Source: Stenotrophomonas raiganjensis (SeqCode)
GTDB taxonomy: Bacteria > Pseudomonadota > Gammaproteobacteria > Xanthomonadales > Xanthomonadaceae
Length of the DNA: 59,832 nucleotides
Reading direction: 5' to 3'
Assembly (NCBI RefSeq): GCF_030658505.1
Contig: NZ_JAUTXR010000119.1
Span: 1-59,832 of the forward strand
Positions 35,824 to 44,871 of the stretch are shown piece by piece (position 1 is the stretch's first letter; each line of letters starts with the position of its first letter). Under the pieces are notes generated by a model. The model was not told the origin of the DNA and searched no databases. It saw only the letters and a list, made by a program, of their open reading frames with translations. A program made the translations under genes and the position numbers.

Positions 35824-37257
35824 TCAGGAGGCCGACGGCGCATCGGCCGGCAGCGTCGGGGAAGGAAGAGGGTCGACCAGGCCGAACAAGCGCTGCTGGT
35901 TGTCGGCTACGCCGAGCAGCAATACCGGCTCGGCCTGGCGTTGAAGCTGTGCGTGGGCCAGCGCCAGCTGGGCCACCGGCAGCACCGGCCCCAGCTCGCC
36001 GGCACTGATTGCCAGGGCCAGGCTCTGCGGACTGAAGTCGAGGTCGGGCGCCAGCGTCGCGGCGATGGCCGCGGCATCCACCATCAGATCGCCGCGGTGA
36101 TCGGCATCGTGCAGTACGAACTGCGCCGGCACCGGGTCCGGGCCCAGCGAGGCATGCCAGTGCGTGGCCAACGCCGCAAGCTGTCGGCGCTGCTCGGCCG
36201 GGCGCTGCGCTTCGATCTGCTCGGCCCGCACCAGTTGCGGGCGCCACACGCGGCCTGCCCCGTCGTGCGCCAGCGCCCGGCTGGACAGCAGCACGCCTGC
36301 GGCCCCCTCGCCCGGCACCCGGCCGTCAGGATTCTGCGCGGTCGCCAGCACGCCCGAGGCCTGCCAAGCCGCGACGAGCGTGGAATCGATGAAGGATGTG
36401 GCCGCCAGCACCAGGTGCCAGCGCGGCTGCCCCGTCGACAGCGCATCGATCACCCGCTGCAGGTGCGGCCAGACTTCGCGGGCGCCATCCAGCGTGGTGA
36501 CGCGCACATCGAAGCGGCGCGCATCCAGGCCCGCCAGGCGCGCCTGCTCCAGCAGCCAGTCCTGTGCCCAGTGGCGCAGCGGATCGGACCAGCTGCCGGG
36601 CACCAGCAGTTCAATGCTGAGTACGTTCTCCACGCGCTGTTCATCGCGACGACGCAGCCCGGCCACCACCACTTCCTCGGAGGCCACGATCTCCGGCAGC
36701 GCCATGAACACGGTTTCCAGCAGCTCCTCCAGCACCGGCCGCAGCAGCGCCAGTGCGCGGCGTTCATGCGCCGCCGTGTCGATGCCATCCTGGCGCGCCT
36801 GCACGACTTCGAACTCGTCCAGATCCTGGGCTGCACTCATCCGCACCGGCAGATTGTAGTTGTCACGGAACCGCCCATCCAGCGACGGGCGCGGGGGGGC
36901 AGCGGCCATCGCCAATAGTGCCGGCGCCTCCAGCCCGATGCCCAGCCGCAGGCTACCGGCCAGCAGCGCCACCGACGGCGGTGCAACGGACGTCGCTGCC
37001 GCGGTATCCGGCTTCGCAGCGTCGCCCTTGCCGTCATCGGCCGCGGCCTTGTCCAGCGCAGACTCTGCGCCGCGGCGCACCGCGCCACGCAGCATGAAGC
37101 CAGCACCACTCAGCCCAACAGGCAGCAGGCCCAGGTAGGCCAGCATCTGCATGCCGGTCGGTACCGTGCCACTGTTGCGCCAATAGAGAATCGTCGCGCC
37201 CCAGGTAGCGATGAACACCATCACCACCGACGCTGCCTTGCCCAGCCATCCTGCCAT
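35824..37257 (-). CDS. T6SS-associated membrane protein, possibly DUF2875/Tla3-like
   Basis: A 477-residue protein with two N-terminal helices (about 8-25 and 38-56) and a long soluble domain with the segments SVALLAGSLRLGIGLEAPAL, PSLDGRFRDNYNLPV and LDEFE. That outline loosely recalls DUF2875 proteins such as the lipase adaptor Tla3, but I am not certain. It lies 15 bases upstream of tssM and 42 bases downstream of the PAAR gene on the same strand, so it is part of the core operon. It may help assemble the membrane complex or load cargo. Confidence 0.7.
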   Translation of the reverse strand: MAGWLGKAASVVMVFIATWGATILYWRNSGTVPTGMQMLAYLGLLPVGLSGAGFMLRGAVRRGAESALDKAAADDGKGDAAKPDTAAATSVAPPSVALLAGSLRLGIGLEAPALLAMAAAPPRPSLDGRFRDNYNLPVRMSAAQDLDEFEVVQARQDGIDTAAHERRALALLRPVLEELLETVFMALPEIVASEEVVVAGLRRRDEQRVENVLSIELLVPGSWSDPLRHWAQDWLLEQARLAGLDARRFDVRVTTLDGAREVWPHLQRVIDALSTGQPRWHLVLAATSFIDSTLVAAWQASGVLATAQNPDGRVPGEGAAGVLLSSRALAHDGAGRVWRPQLVRAEQIEAQRPAEQRRQLAALATHWHASLGPDPVPAQFVLHDADHRGDLMVDAAAIAATLAPDLDFSPQSLALAISAGELGPVLPVAQLALAHAQLQRQAEPVLLLGVADNQQRLFGLVDPLPSPTLPADAPSAS

Positions 37258-37299
37258 CAGTTGCCCTGCTCCATGCGCTGCTCCCGTCGACCGCGCCGA

Positions 37300-37560
37300 T
37301 CAGCGCAGGCCGGTAGCGGCCTGCGAAGCCACCAATGTCGCCCCGCACCCGGTGCGGTCACCGTCGCGCGCCACCGGCTGGCCGTCGATCATGACGGTTG
37401 CATCACCGCTGACGATCGTGGTCGCCCCATGCACCGTGCACACGGCACGATCACCGACACGCGCCACCGGCTTGCCACTGATGCTGGTTTCACCGGTGCC
37501 TGCCACCACGCTGCCACCGTGGCTCAGCTTGTCACCGACGACAATAAATGGTCGTGCCAT
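37300..37560 (-). CDS. PAAR-domain T6SS spike tip protein
   Basis: An 86-residue stand-alone PAAR protein. Segments are VGDKLSHGGSVVAGTGETS, VARVGDRAVCTVHG, IVSGDATVMIDGQPVARDGD and CGATL, with the metal-binding His/Cys pattern. It forms the sharp cone on the VgrG trimer and can carry or recruit effectors. No C-terminal toxin is fused. A good site AAGGAG lies about 9 bases before the ATG at 37560. Confidence 0.92.
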   Translation of the reverse strand: MARPFIVVGDKLSHGGSVVAGTGETSISGKPVARVGDRAVCTVHGATTIVSGDATVMIDGQPVARDGDRTGCGATLVASQAATGLR

Positions 37561-37662
37561 CCATCATGCTCCTTGATCCTGTGTGACCTGGCGCTCCATC
37601 GCCCCCTGTGCCCCGGCGACCCAGATCATCGCCGTAACCATACCAGTACCACCGTGTGCTTA

Positions 37663-38544
37663 TCACCCTTGGCGTGACAGCTCTTCACGCTTGGCCGCAC
37701 GTGCCGCACGGCAACGGGATGTCATTTCCACGTGAACATAGTCCTTGATGCTGCGCCAGTTGCCACCCCAGTCCAGCCCTGCCTGTTCAGCCAGTTCGCC
37801 GTACAGGAAGTAGCCGCGCTTGGTCCATTCATCGTTCATGTCCCACTGCAGTTTGCCGTCACGGATGGGGGCGCTGTCCACGCCCAGGCCATACTGATGG
37901 CAGCTCTGCCATGCACCGGCGCGGGTCGCCTTGCCTCCGGCCATCAACTCGGCCTGCCGCTCAGGACTGCGATAGCCCTCGATCAGCACCATCTCGTACC
38001 CGTACTGGCGCCGCATCACCTCGTAGATCGCCAGCACACGCTGCTGCAGGTCGGCATCGATCTGGTTCCACTTGCGGTCTGCCGTAACAATTTCAGGCCG
38101 CAAGCGACGCACCTCGGCGGTTGTGAAAACCTCCGGCGGTGGCGGTGGCGGCGGCGTCAGGCGTTCACCACGCAACAACTGCGCCACCATCGAACTCGAC
38201 TCCGCCAGATCATCGCCGCGGAAGTCCTCCAGCACCACCGTCTGACGTGTGACCAATATCACAATTGGCGGAATCAACAGCGCGGCTGCAGCAATCGCCA
38301 GAATCGGCCAATGGCGCCGGATCGCGCTATGCGCCGCACCGGCCTCTTCACGAACCCCACTGCGCACCCGCGTGACGCCGTGACCGACCTTGTCACCGAC
38401 CCGCCCGGCCCTGCGCCGGAATCCACCGAACCGGCGCGCCAACGCCTGGCGCAGCGACTCCACCGTCTCAGGGAACAACAACACCCAGCACACCAGTGCC
38501 ACAAGCAGCACGACGGCAATGGCTGCAACCACGATTGGCAACAC
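37663..38544 (-). CDS. Membrane-anchored M15 peptidoglycan peptidase, TagX-like
   Basis: A 293-residue peptidase with two hydrophobic segments (about 3-24 and 79-98), a Pro7 run (131-137) and a periplasmic M15/VanY-type domain. It carries EGYRSPERQAEL, SCHQYGLGVDSAP (zinc ligands H216, D223) and KDYVHVEM (D268, H271). TagX, an M15-type L,D-endopeptidase of Acinetobacter, opens the cell wall for T6SS assembly; the context suggests the same role here. The start is GTG at 38544 with GGGAGG upstream. The TagX identity is inference; the peptidase fold is clear. Confidence 0.82.
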   Translation of the reverse strand: MLPIVVAAIAVVLLVALVCWVLLFPETVESLRQALARRFGGFRRRAGRVGDKVGHGVTRVRSGVREEAGAAHSAIRRHWPILAIAAAALLIPPIVILVTRQTVVLEDFRGDDLAESSSMVAQLLRGERLTPPPPPPPEVFTTAEVRRLRPEIVTADRKWNQIDADLQQRVLAIYEVMRRQYGYEMVLIEGYRSPERQAELMAGGKATRAGAWQSCHQYGLGVDSAPIRDGKLQWDMNDEWTKRGYFLYGELAEQAGLDWGGNWRSIKDYVHVEMTSRCRAARAAKREELSRQG

Positions 38545-38618
38545 TGGTCCTCCCTGACACGCGATCTGGTTGACGCCCCAACCGCTTTCACTAAGAATGC
38601 GAAAATTCGCTTCGGCAG

Positions 38619-39497
38619 ATGCCGACTCAAACCAAGGGCTGGAAGCACTTGAATAATGGCGGAATCAACCGGCCAAGTCTGCTCTCAGGGGGAGCGCAGA
38701 CCAAAGGCCAGGCCCCCAATGCGGGCCGTATTCTGGCAGACATGGAGGGCCGGCAGGCAACCGCGTCGCCTCGTGCTGCGCGCGTATCGTCTGGTGGCAC
38801 CCGTCGCCTCGGGCTATGGCTGGGCATCGGCGCCGCCGTCGTCGCAATTGCCGGGCTCGCTGCGTGGGGCCTCTCCGGCAGCGCCGATTACCCTGAGCCC
38901 AGCGAGTATTCGCTGGCGCCGGATCCGGCTCACGCAACGGGGCACCCGGATATCCCCGCCACGTCGTCACGCGACGGTGCGGCCATGATCGTGGATGCGC
39001 CGCCAGCGGTGGGCGAGCCCGCGCTACCTGCACCCGCAGAGAGCATGACGCCCGCACCTGCTGATGCAGCCGCGGCAGTCGCCGCCCCCGCCACGGCAAC
39101 AACAGGCACCAGCGCACGCAGCCCTGCAGCAGCGTCACGCAGCACGCGCGAGGCGCCGCGGGCCGGCACCCAGGGCAAGGGCGATGAAAACCTGCTCGGC
39201 ACCCTGCTCGGCATCATCAAGGAAGAAGACAAGGCCAAGGGCAAGGCGAAGGCCAGCACCCAGCCGCAGAGCATGGATGACCTGATCGCGCAGATCGAGG
39301 CCGACCAGCGCAAGCGCACCGAGGACGAGCGTGCCGCCTTCGAGCGCGTGGCCAGCAAGAAGTCCGCGTCGACCGAGTCGAACATCCAGGCCCAGCTGCG
39401 CAGCTGTCCCAGCCCGACCTCGCTGAAGGGCGTGGATTGCCGCCGGCGGATCTGCGCCGCCGTGAGCGGCAAGGACCCGGCCTGCCCGGCGATGTAG
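38619..39497 (+). CDS. Single-pass membrane protein of unknown function
   Basis: A 292-residue protein with one membrane helix (about 64-84, LGLWLGIGAAVVAIAGLAAW), a long Pro/Ala/Thr-rich extracytoplasmic linker and a charged C-terminal helix (ENLLGTLLGIIKEEDKAKGK, then IEADQRKRTEDERAAFERVA). The tail has three cysteines (RSCPS, VDCRRRICAA). The start is uncertain: ATG 38619 or ATG 38742. It is divergent from the TagX-like gene and marks the border between T6SS core and the paralog array. No family recognised. Confidence 0.62.
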   Translation: MPTQTKGWKHLNNGGINRPSLLSGGAQTKGQAPNAGRILADMEGRQATASPRAARVSSGGTRRLGLWLGIGAAVVAIAGLAAWGLSGSADYPEPSEYSLAPDPAHATGHPDIPATSSRDGAAMIVDAPPAVGEPALPAPAESMTPAPADAAAAVAAPATATTGTSARSPAAASRSTREAPRAGTQGKGDENLLGTLLGIIKEEDKAKGKAKASTQPQSMDDLIAQIEADQRKRTEDERAAFERVASKKSASTESNIQAQLRSCPSPTSLKGVDCRRRICAAVSGKDPACPAM

Positions 39498-39507
39498 TTG
39501 ATTTCCT

Positions 39508-39534
39508 GCTGCGTCGGGTCATGCTCGACGCAGC
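39508..39534. repeat. Hairpin downstream of the single-pass protein gene
   Basis: GCTGCGTCG (39508-39516) pairs with CGACGCAGC (39526-39534). It sits 11 bases after the stop codon and may act as a terminator or be a REP-like core. Confidence 0.5.
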
Positions 39535-39542
39535 GATGACGA

Positions 39543-39746
39543 ATGCCCGTGAAGATCCAACCGATCAGCCTTGTCTACATTGCGTTGGTGCTTGGCCTTC
39601 TCAGCCTCGTCTCGCACTCGGTTTATCACTACCTTGCACACTTCTCCCGCTGGCAGTCCAGGACCAAGCGCTGGCTGGCGATCAGTCCGCTGCTGGGCTC
39701 CATGGCGCTGCTCATCTTCACGGTGTACTACGTTACTACGCACTAG
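39543..39746 (+). CDS. Small two-helix membrane protein
   Basis: A 67-residue ORF with two clear hydrophobic segments (about 9-29 and 44-64) separated by HFSRWQSRTKRW, a membrane hairpin with a basic loop. There is no strong ribosome-binding site, and the opposite strand is also open over this stretch, so the gene is plausible but not certain. Function unknown. Confidence 0.45.
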   Translation: MPVKIQPISLVYIALVLGLLSLVSHSVYHYLAHFSRWQSRTKRWLAISPLLGSMALLIFTVYYVTTH

Positions 39747-39785
39747 CCGGGTAGAGCTTCCGGTCCAGCCCCCATGGGTTGAGTA

Positions 39786-40841
39786 TCAGGCGTTGCCGGA
39801 GGTCCACGGCAGAAGCGCCAACAGAACCATCGGCGCGAGCACGATCACCGCATTGAACATTGCCGGCAGCAGCCAGCGGGCCCATAGGCGTGGCGCCCGT
39901 TCCTCGCTTGTCCGCTGCTGTGAGCATGCGCTCCGGTTGAGCGGTGCCTTCATCGCCAGGGAGTCCAGCTCGCTGGCCAGCGCATCGGGCCACGCAACGC
40001 GAGGTGCGTGACGCAGCAGCCAGAGTCCCGCCAGCTCGAACCAGAACATGAGGCTGCCGAGAAACAGGACAGACAACCAGCCGGAAAGCCCTTTGACACG
40101 ATGGTCAGGATCAATCCAGGGATCGAAGACGAGCCGCTCCATCCGTGCCAGATCCGCCTGCACTTCACCCGTCGTTGGAGCGAAGGCAACCGGAGGAAGC
40201 GTTCGCATATTCCCGTTCATATAATGCCGAATGAACTCCCAAAGCTCTTCGGGACCTGCGTCGTTGAGCTCCGGCTCCGACAGGGGCAGGAACTTGTCGA
40301 TCTGGCGACTGCCTGGCGTCAACTCAACAACAGCGAGTATCTGGACTGGCGTGGAGCCATGTTTGCCACGGACGAGATCTCTCCTGCTGATGGGTACCGC
40401 AGCATCGTAATCCAGACTTACCCAGCCTCTTTTCGTGTCCACCCAGTAGTAGAACTTTCCAAGCCGGCGACTGAGTACCACCGGCGGCTCAGCAGGCTTG
40501 CGATACAGATGACAGACCGACGCCAGACAACCGATCGCCCCGCCAGCATACAAGGTGACCAGCAGAATCAAATGCGGCCAGCCCTGCGCCCAGCTCTCGA
40601 TCGTCAAAGCCGCATTGATCGCCATGCTGATGAGTGGTAACGACGCGACCAGTGACAGGACGAACAGAAAGCCCCGATTCGAGGGTCGCTTCCAGCCTGC
40701 GAACACCAGGCAGCTCTCGTCAATCCACTGAACCGCGCGACCAGGGCTCGTGGATGCGCGCCCCGGCAGGCCCACCTCCTGCAGGAAATGCCCCCAGTGC
40801 CCGTTCTGGCCTGGGAGCACCTTGAATCCGGACATCTTCAT
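39786..40841 (-). CDS. DUF6708-like membrane protein, group A
   Basis: A 351-residue protein with about four membrane helices (near 58-77, 90-110, 250-275 and 325-347). It shows the two motifs shared by all array members: LSRRLGKFYYWVD (basic-aromatic strand) and LWEFIRHYMNG. It is closest to the protein at 50513-51604: both have PPVVLSRR, a late FE(L/K)AGLW(L/I) helix and then PxxxWP. The ATG overlaps the previous stop (ATGA). I read the family as DUF6708-like from memory. Immunity is the working hypothesis, not shown. Confidence 0.72.
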   Translation of the reverse strand: MKMSGFKVLPGQNGHWGHFLQEVGLPGRASTSPGRAVQWIDESCLVFAGWKRPSNRGFLFVLSLVASLPLISMAINAALTIESWAQGWPHLILLVTLYAGGAIGCLASVCHLYRKPAEPPVVLSRRLGKFYYWVDTKRGWVSLDYDAAVPISRRDLVRGKHGSTPVQILAVVELTPGSRQIDKFLPLSEPELNDAGPEELWEFIRHYMNGNMRTLPPVAFAPTTGEVQADLARMERLVFDPWIDPDHRVKGLSGWLSVLFLGSLMFWFELAGLWLLRHAPRVAWPDALASELDSLAMKAPLNRSACSQQRTSEERAPRLWARWLLPAMFNAVIVLAPMVLLALLPWTSGNA

Positions 40842-41893
40842 CTCCCCCTCTCAGCCGCACGTTCCTTCAACTGCTGCCGAACTTCATCGTTGCGGGCCAT
40901 CGCGGCAGCTATCGACTCTTTCCAGAAGCGCTCCATCTCATCTGCTCGCCCCCCGGCATGATCCACCCGCCCGTATACGGCCGGCGCACGCAGCGGCGGC
41001 GTATCGGAACGCTCGGATGTTCCGCGCCGGGTGACGGCCGCTGGCCAGACCGGCCTACGGCACAACGTCATCGCCAGGAAGCGGAACACTGCCCAGGGCA
41101 AGGTGAGCGGCAGCGCAATCCACATCAGTCCTGAGCCGGCCGAAGACACATGAATGATGAATGCATTGCGGAAGCTCGGTGCTACCGAGGTGTATAGCTG
41201 CAACGGCGGGAACGGGAGCGCGGAACGCCCCTCTTCCATGAAGCGCCGGATCATTTCCCAGTGCGCGAGCACGACGGCGGGGTTGGAGCCGCAATCCGAC
41301 CCGACTGCGAAGGTGTGGACCACCTGATCGCCGCGCATCACCAGGCCCCTGAGATCGTAGGTGTAGTCCTCGCCGGGTCCCGCAGGCTTGTCCCTGCCGA
41401 TGATGAAGTGGACATCCGACCACGGCGCCGACACCACCTTGTTGCGCCCACCCGTGAAGATGTGCACCTGACGCGTAGTGCGATCAAAGCGGATGGGGTA
41501 GTACTGACAGCGGAAGATGTCTCTTCCGAGAAGCATCTTGTAGGCAAATGCGACGAAGCCGAGCATCAGAACACCCAGGACAGCGACGGTAATGGCCATC
41601 TCCGAGCTGACCGCCTTGCCTTCAGCCTGCATCGTCACCGTTGCATGCGCAATTGCCGAGACGAACAGCAGCGCCAAGCCAATAACGACAAAGCCCCACA
41701 TCGCTGCCCATCCGCGATAGAGAAAATGCCGGTCAACGTACTCGATGCAATGGTCATCGAGGTAGACAATGCCCTTATCCAGGGGCGCCAGCGTAGATGC
41801 ATCAAAATTCCGGACATCGGCAGCGACTTCGTAGTTGTCCAAACGACGGTTGTTGCGATAGCGCTGGGCGAGCCAGCCGGCGAACTGGCTCAT
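40838..41893 (-). CDS. DUF6708-like membrane protein, group B
   Basis: A 351-residue protein with helices near 60-80, 98-118 and 275-300. Array motifs are RTTRQVHIFTGG and AHWEMIRRFMEEG. The start at 41893 is set by GGAGG 8-12 bases upstream (MSQFAGWLAQRY). This is the only member of its group in the window; all other groups except E have a second copy or fragment. It is followed with 4-bp overlap by the group A gene and was probably co-transcribed with groups C and D. Confidence 0.72.
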   Translation of the reverse strand: MSQFAGWLAQRYRNNRRLDNYEVAADVRNFDASTLAPLDKGIVYLDDHCIEYVDRHFLYRGWAAMWGFVVIGLALLFVSAIAHATVTMQAEGKAVSSEMAITVAVLGVLMLGFVAFAYKMLLGRDIFRCQYYPIRFDRTTRQVHIFTGGRNKVVSAPWSDVHFIIGRDKPAGPGEDYTYDLRGLVMRGDQVVHTFAVGSDCGSNPAVVLAHWEMIRRFMEEGRSALPFPPLQLYTSVAPSFRNAFIIHVSSAGSGLMWIALPLTLPWAVFRFLAMTLCRRPVWPAAVTRRGTSERSDTPPLRAPAVYGRVDHAGGRADEMERFWKESIAAAMARNDEVRQQLKERAAERGR

Positions 41894-41969
41894 CGCCCAT
41901 CCTCCATGTGCATGAAAGCGAAGTCGCAGCTGGACCGCACCCGCTGCCCCGCTCTGAATTGATCGACAA

Positions 41970-43010
41970 TCATCCTGACGAGCGCATGTAGATGATGCAG
42001 AGTCCCACCCCAACGCCAGTTGCGGTACAGATCAGCGGCCATGTCTTCTCCAGAAAGCCAAGTCTGGGATTGTCCCGCCAATCCCGCTGCCAGCGATCCT
42101 TTCCAGTGACAGCACCATCATTTTCGATCTCATTCGGCCATACGGGAATACGGCAGGTGGACATTGCCACCCAACGTCCGATGGCAATGAAGCTGAAAGG
42201 CAGGCATGCGACCAGATGGAGCCATGGCCAGTGGATCAAGCCTGCGAATGTTCGAACCACACCAAATACAAAACCTTCCTTGCGATCATGAACTGGAATG
42301 CAAATTGGAACATCAGCGCAATTCCGGGCAACCACTTCATCATCGCCCTCCATGTACTCTCGGATGAACTCCCATAGCCCGAGCAGATCACGTCGGTCGC
42401 CCATATACACGTAGCCCACCGAGAACGTCTCAAGGACAGTCCTTCCATCCTCCGACAGGAAGTGAGCCCGTATGTCGTGCGTCTTTCCCAAGGGTGGCGT
42501 GGTCGCCTCACCAATGAAGAAGAACAGTCGGTCCCAGTCACCAGTAGCGACCGTTCCGTCCTGGCGGAAGAAATGCACCTTGCGCCCCGTCCGATCAAGG
42601 CGAATCGGGTAGTGCGTCCATCGGAAGCACTCACTTCTAAACAACCACACGATACCCGCGAGAATGAACGATGAAACGGGAACGATGAAGGCCCAGAAGC
42701 ACCAGAGGATCCATCGCTCCTCCTCCTTGAAAGGCTCCCCGAAGATGATCAGGTTGAACAGGAGATACAGCGACGTTGGAATCATCGCCAGCGCGCCGAG
42801 CACCGAGAGCCATACATTGAAGCCCTTCACCGGATACCAACGGTCTACAAGCTCAAGGTAGGACGCACTGAATCTGATCACGGACAATCCGCCGCACGCC
42901 GGGATGCCAACGGGAACCGAGACCTTCAATTGCTCTCGCTCCTCATCTGCCGTCAATGAGCGATTTACCGCGAAGCGAAGGTTCCTTGCGTCGATTCCAG
43001 CGTAATCCAT
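41970..43010 (-). CDS. DUF6708-like membrane protein, group C
   Basis: A 346-residue protein (MDYAGIDARNLRF) with two central helix pairs (about 80-100 and 110-135) and C-terminal helices ending in a hydrophobic TATGVGVGLCIIYM segment. Motifs are RTGRKVHFFRQDG and LWEFIREYMEG. It is a clear paralog of the gene at 49303-50340: MDY(A/T)G(I/L)D start, shared GYLELVDRWYPVKGFN-type segment and the WPLICTAxGV end. The two copies differ at many positions, so the duplication is not recent. Confidence 0.74.
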   Translation of the reverse strand: MDYAGIDARNLRFAVNRSLTADEEREQLKVSVPVGIPACGGLSVIRFSASYLELVDRWYPVKGFNVWLSVLGALAMIPTSLYLLFNLIIFGEPFKEEERWILWCFWAFIVPVSSFILAGIVWLFRSECFRWTHYPIRLDRTGRKVHFFRQDGTVATGDWDRLFFFIGEATTPPLGKTHDIRAHFLSEDGRTVLETFSVGYVYMGDRRDLLGLWEFIREYMEGDDEVVARNCADVPICIPVHDRKEGFVFGVVRTFAGLIHWPWLHLVACLPFSFIAIGRWVAMSTCRIPVWPNEIENDGAVTGKDRWQRDWRDNPRLGFLEKTWPLICTATGVGVGLCIIYMRSSG

Positions 43011-43031
43011 TGTCTCATTCCCCGATGGGAT

Positions 43032-43967
43032 TCATTTACGTTCAAACTCAGGCGGCGCCATGACGTCCGTCTCGACCAGTCTGAGTGGGTCATCCGCATC
43101 AATTGCACACGCTTCCTCTACCCACTGCGGCCAAACAGGCATGCGGCAGGATCGCAGGACCAGCCACCGGCAGAGCACCAGGGGCAACAGCAGGGGCATC
43201 AGGATGAATCTGGCACTGAGCATGGCTGGCCCAAGGCTCGCCACTACAAACAGATAGCAGTTGCGCAATGAAGGCACCACGGACAGGTTCATCTGCCGAC
43301 CGTCGATAGTGTCGACCACCTCCGCGGGACCATCCTCCATGTAGCGACGGACGAACTCCCAGATCCCCCGTATCGTCCGCTCGTCATCGAAGTAGTGGCC
43401 GACAGCGAAGGTCCGCTTGACGACGTGACCCTCAATGATGCTGCAACGCAGATCACGCAGGAACCCCTCGCTGGTTCCTCGCCCGATGTAGAACACGGCC
43501 TCATCCCAACGGACGGATACGGCCCCCTCCTTCCCGCCAGTGAAGAAGTAGACCGTGCGGTTACGTCGATTGAATCTCGTCGGGTACCAGACGTAGGTGA
43601 AGAACTCATATCGAAGGGTGATATGCCAGAACAGTGCTGGGGCGCCGATCACGCACGCAGCCACCATCGCATACATCACCCAGTCCCAGCCGTCTCCCTC
43701 AAGGTTGGGGATGACCACAGTGAAGAGAAGAAAGAAACCAAGCAGGAACAGCCCTAGCGTGCCAAGCAGGACCACGGTGGTCGATACCATGCCGCGCAGC
43801 CGGAAACGACGATCGATCAGATCGATGTAGGTCGAGTTGAAGCGGACCAGGCAAGCGCGCTCGGCAGGCGTCACGGATTGGGGGGCATGCGCATCGAAAC
43901 GCGAGGCGTCCTCATGCGGAGAAAGCCCACGCCCCAGGGGAAACTCACGCATCCATCCGGTGAACAT
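43032..43967 (-). CDS. DUF6708-like membrane protein, group D
   Basis: A 311-residue protein (MFTGWMREFPLGRG) with helices at about 70-95 and 100-125 and a C-terminal pair. Motifs are RRNRTVYFFTGG and IWEFVRRYMEDGP. AAAGGAG about 7 bases upstream supports the ATG at 43967. It is a paralog of 47541-48476, which has the same length and the same NSTY(I/M)D(L/V)IDRR(F/Y)RLRGM segment. It is the first gene of the four-gene D-C-B-A run. Confidence 0.75.
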   Translation of the reverse strand: MFTGWMREFPLGRGLSPHEDASRFDAHAPQSVTPAERACLVRFNSTYIDLIDRRFRLRGMVSTTVVLLGTLGLFLLGFFLLFTVVIPNLEGDGWDWVMYAMVAACVIGAPALFWHITLRYEFFTYVWYPTRFNRRNRTVYFFTGGKEGAVSVRWDEAVFYIGRGTSEGFLRDLRCSIIEGHVVKRTFAVGHYFDDERTIRGIWEFVRRYMEDGPAEVVDTIDGRQMNLSVVPSLRNCYLFVVASLGPAMLSARFILMPLLLPLVLCRWLVLRSCRMPVWPQWVEEACAIDADDPLRLVETDVMAPPEFERK

Positions 43968-44118
43968 CGATTCTCCTTTCAGCGTCCCCGGTGAGCATGA
44001 CACGGGATTGAGTTACTGGGTGACTTCGTGGCGTCATCGCGAGGGCTGCACAAGTGCGCACCGTGCCCGGTTTGGATGAGCTGGCTGGGCAGGCGCGCCA
44101 GCGTGCGGGACTGGGTCA

Positions 44119-44645
44119 ATGAAATCTCTCATGTTCACGCTCTCGCTCCAGACCGCAGCTCTGTTGGCCATCCTGCCGTTCACTGCATCCGCATCCGCCA
44201 GAAGGGAAGCACTCTCATCTGCGGCAAAGCGCGGCGCCGGTGCAACTACGCAGCAGAAGATCGTGGCGGACCTATGGTTCGTTCCTCATGGACGACTTTG
44301 TCCCCGTGCACAACGAAGACAAGCTGCCCTACTGCGGTGCAATGAATGATGACGTCCTCCGGAGGATCACGCTGGACGGCTTCTCGATCATGGCCCACAA
44401 AGTGTCGATTGAGGATTTTGATGCCTTCACAGAGGCTGCTGGCCGATCGTGGGGGGCGCACGTCGAAAATCGACGCTGATCTGTAGCGTGCCGACCTCAA
44501 GGCTGCCGCCGGAGTGAAATGGCAGGACGCGATGAACTTCTGCGAGTGGGCAGGAAGGGGACCAGGCCGGAAGCTCACGCTCCCAACCGAGGCGCAATGA
44601 GAGCTTGCGGCTTGGTCGGGAAGGAAGATGGTTGTGCATCCGGCC
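44119..44645 (+). pseudogene. Broken FGE-like lipoprotein gene
   Basis: Translating the plus strand in several frames recovers pieces matching the intact protein at 54197-55105: TTQQKIVADL, then after a frameshift DDFVPVHNEDKLPY...ITLDGFSIMAHKVSIEDFD, then after in-frame TAG and TGA stops AAAGVKWQDAMNFCEWAGRG and GRKLTLPTEAQ. The C-terminal third is missing. It is a decayed copy whose neighbouring effector and VgrG are gone. Confidence 0.88.
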
Positions 44646-44871
44646 GATAGAGGCGCCGCAAACGCCAGCCGGCGAGAGCCACCTCCCCATCTTCGCAAGA
44701 AGACGCCGCCGCATTTCGTTCAGAAGCGTTCACCTTCATGGTGACCCACCCCCAGGTACCAGTGCGAACGCTATCAGAGCGAACCCGTTCACGAGCGATC
44801 GAATCATATGCAAGGAGCCGGAAAATCCAGGAAAGCGCAAGCCCATGCACCTCATTGATCGCCCAACGAAA

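Noticed and set aside
33982..36918. A 978-codon plus-strand open frame
   Set aside because: It is antisense to tssM and its upstream partner; the translation has no membrane or enzyme motif, while the minus strand is a textbook TssM.
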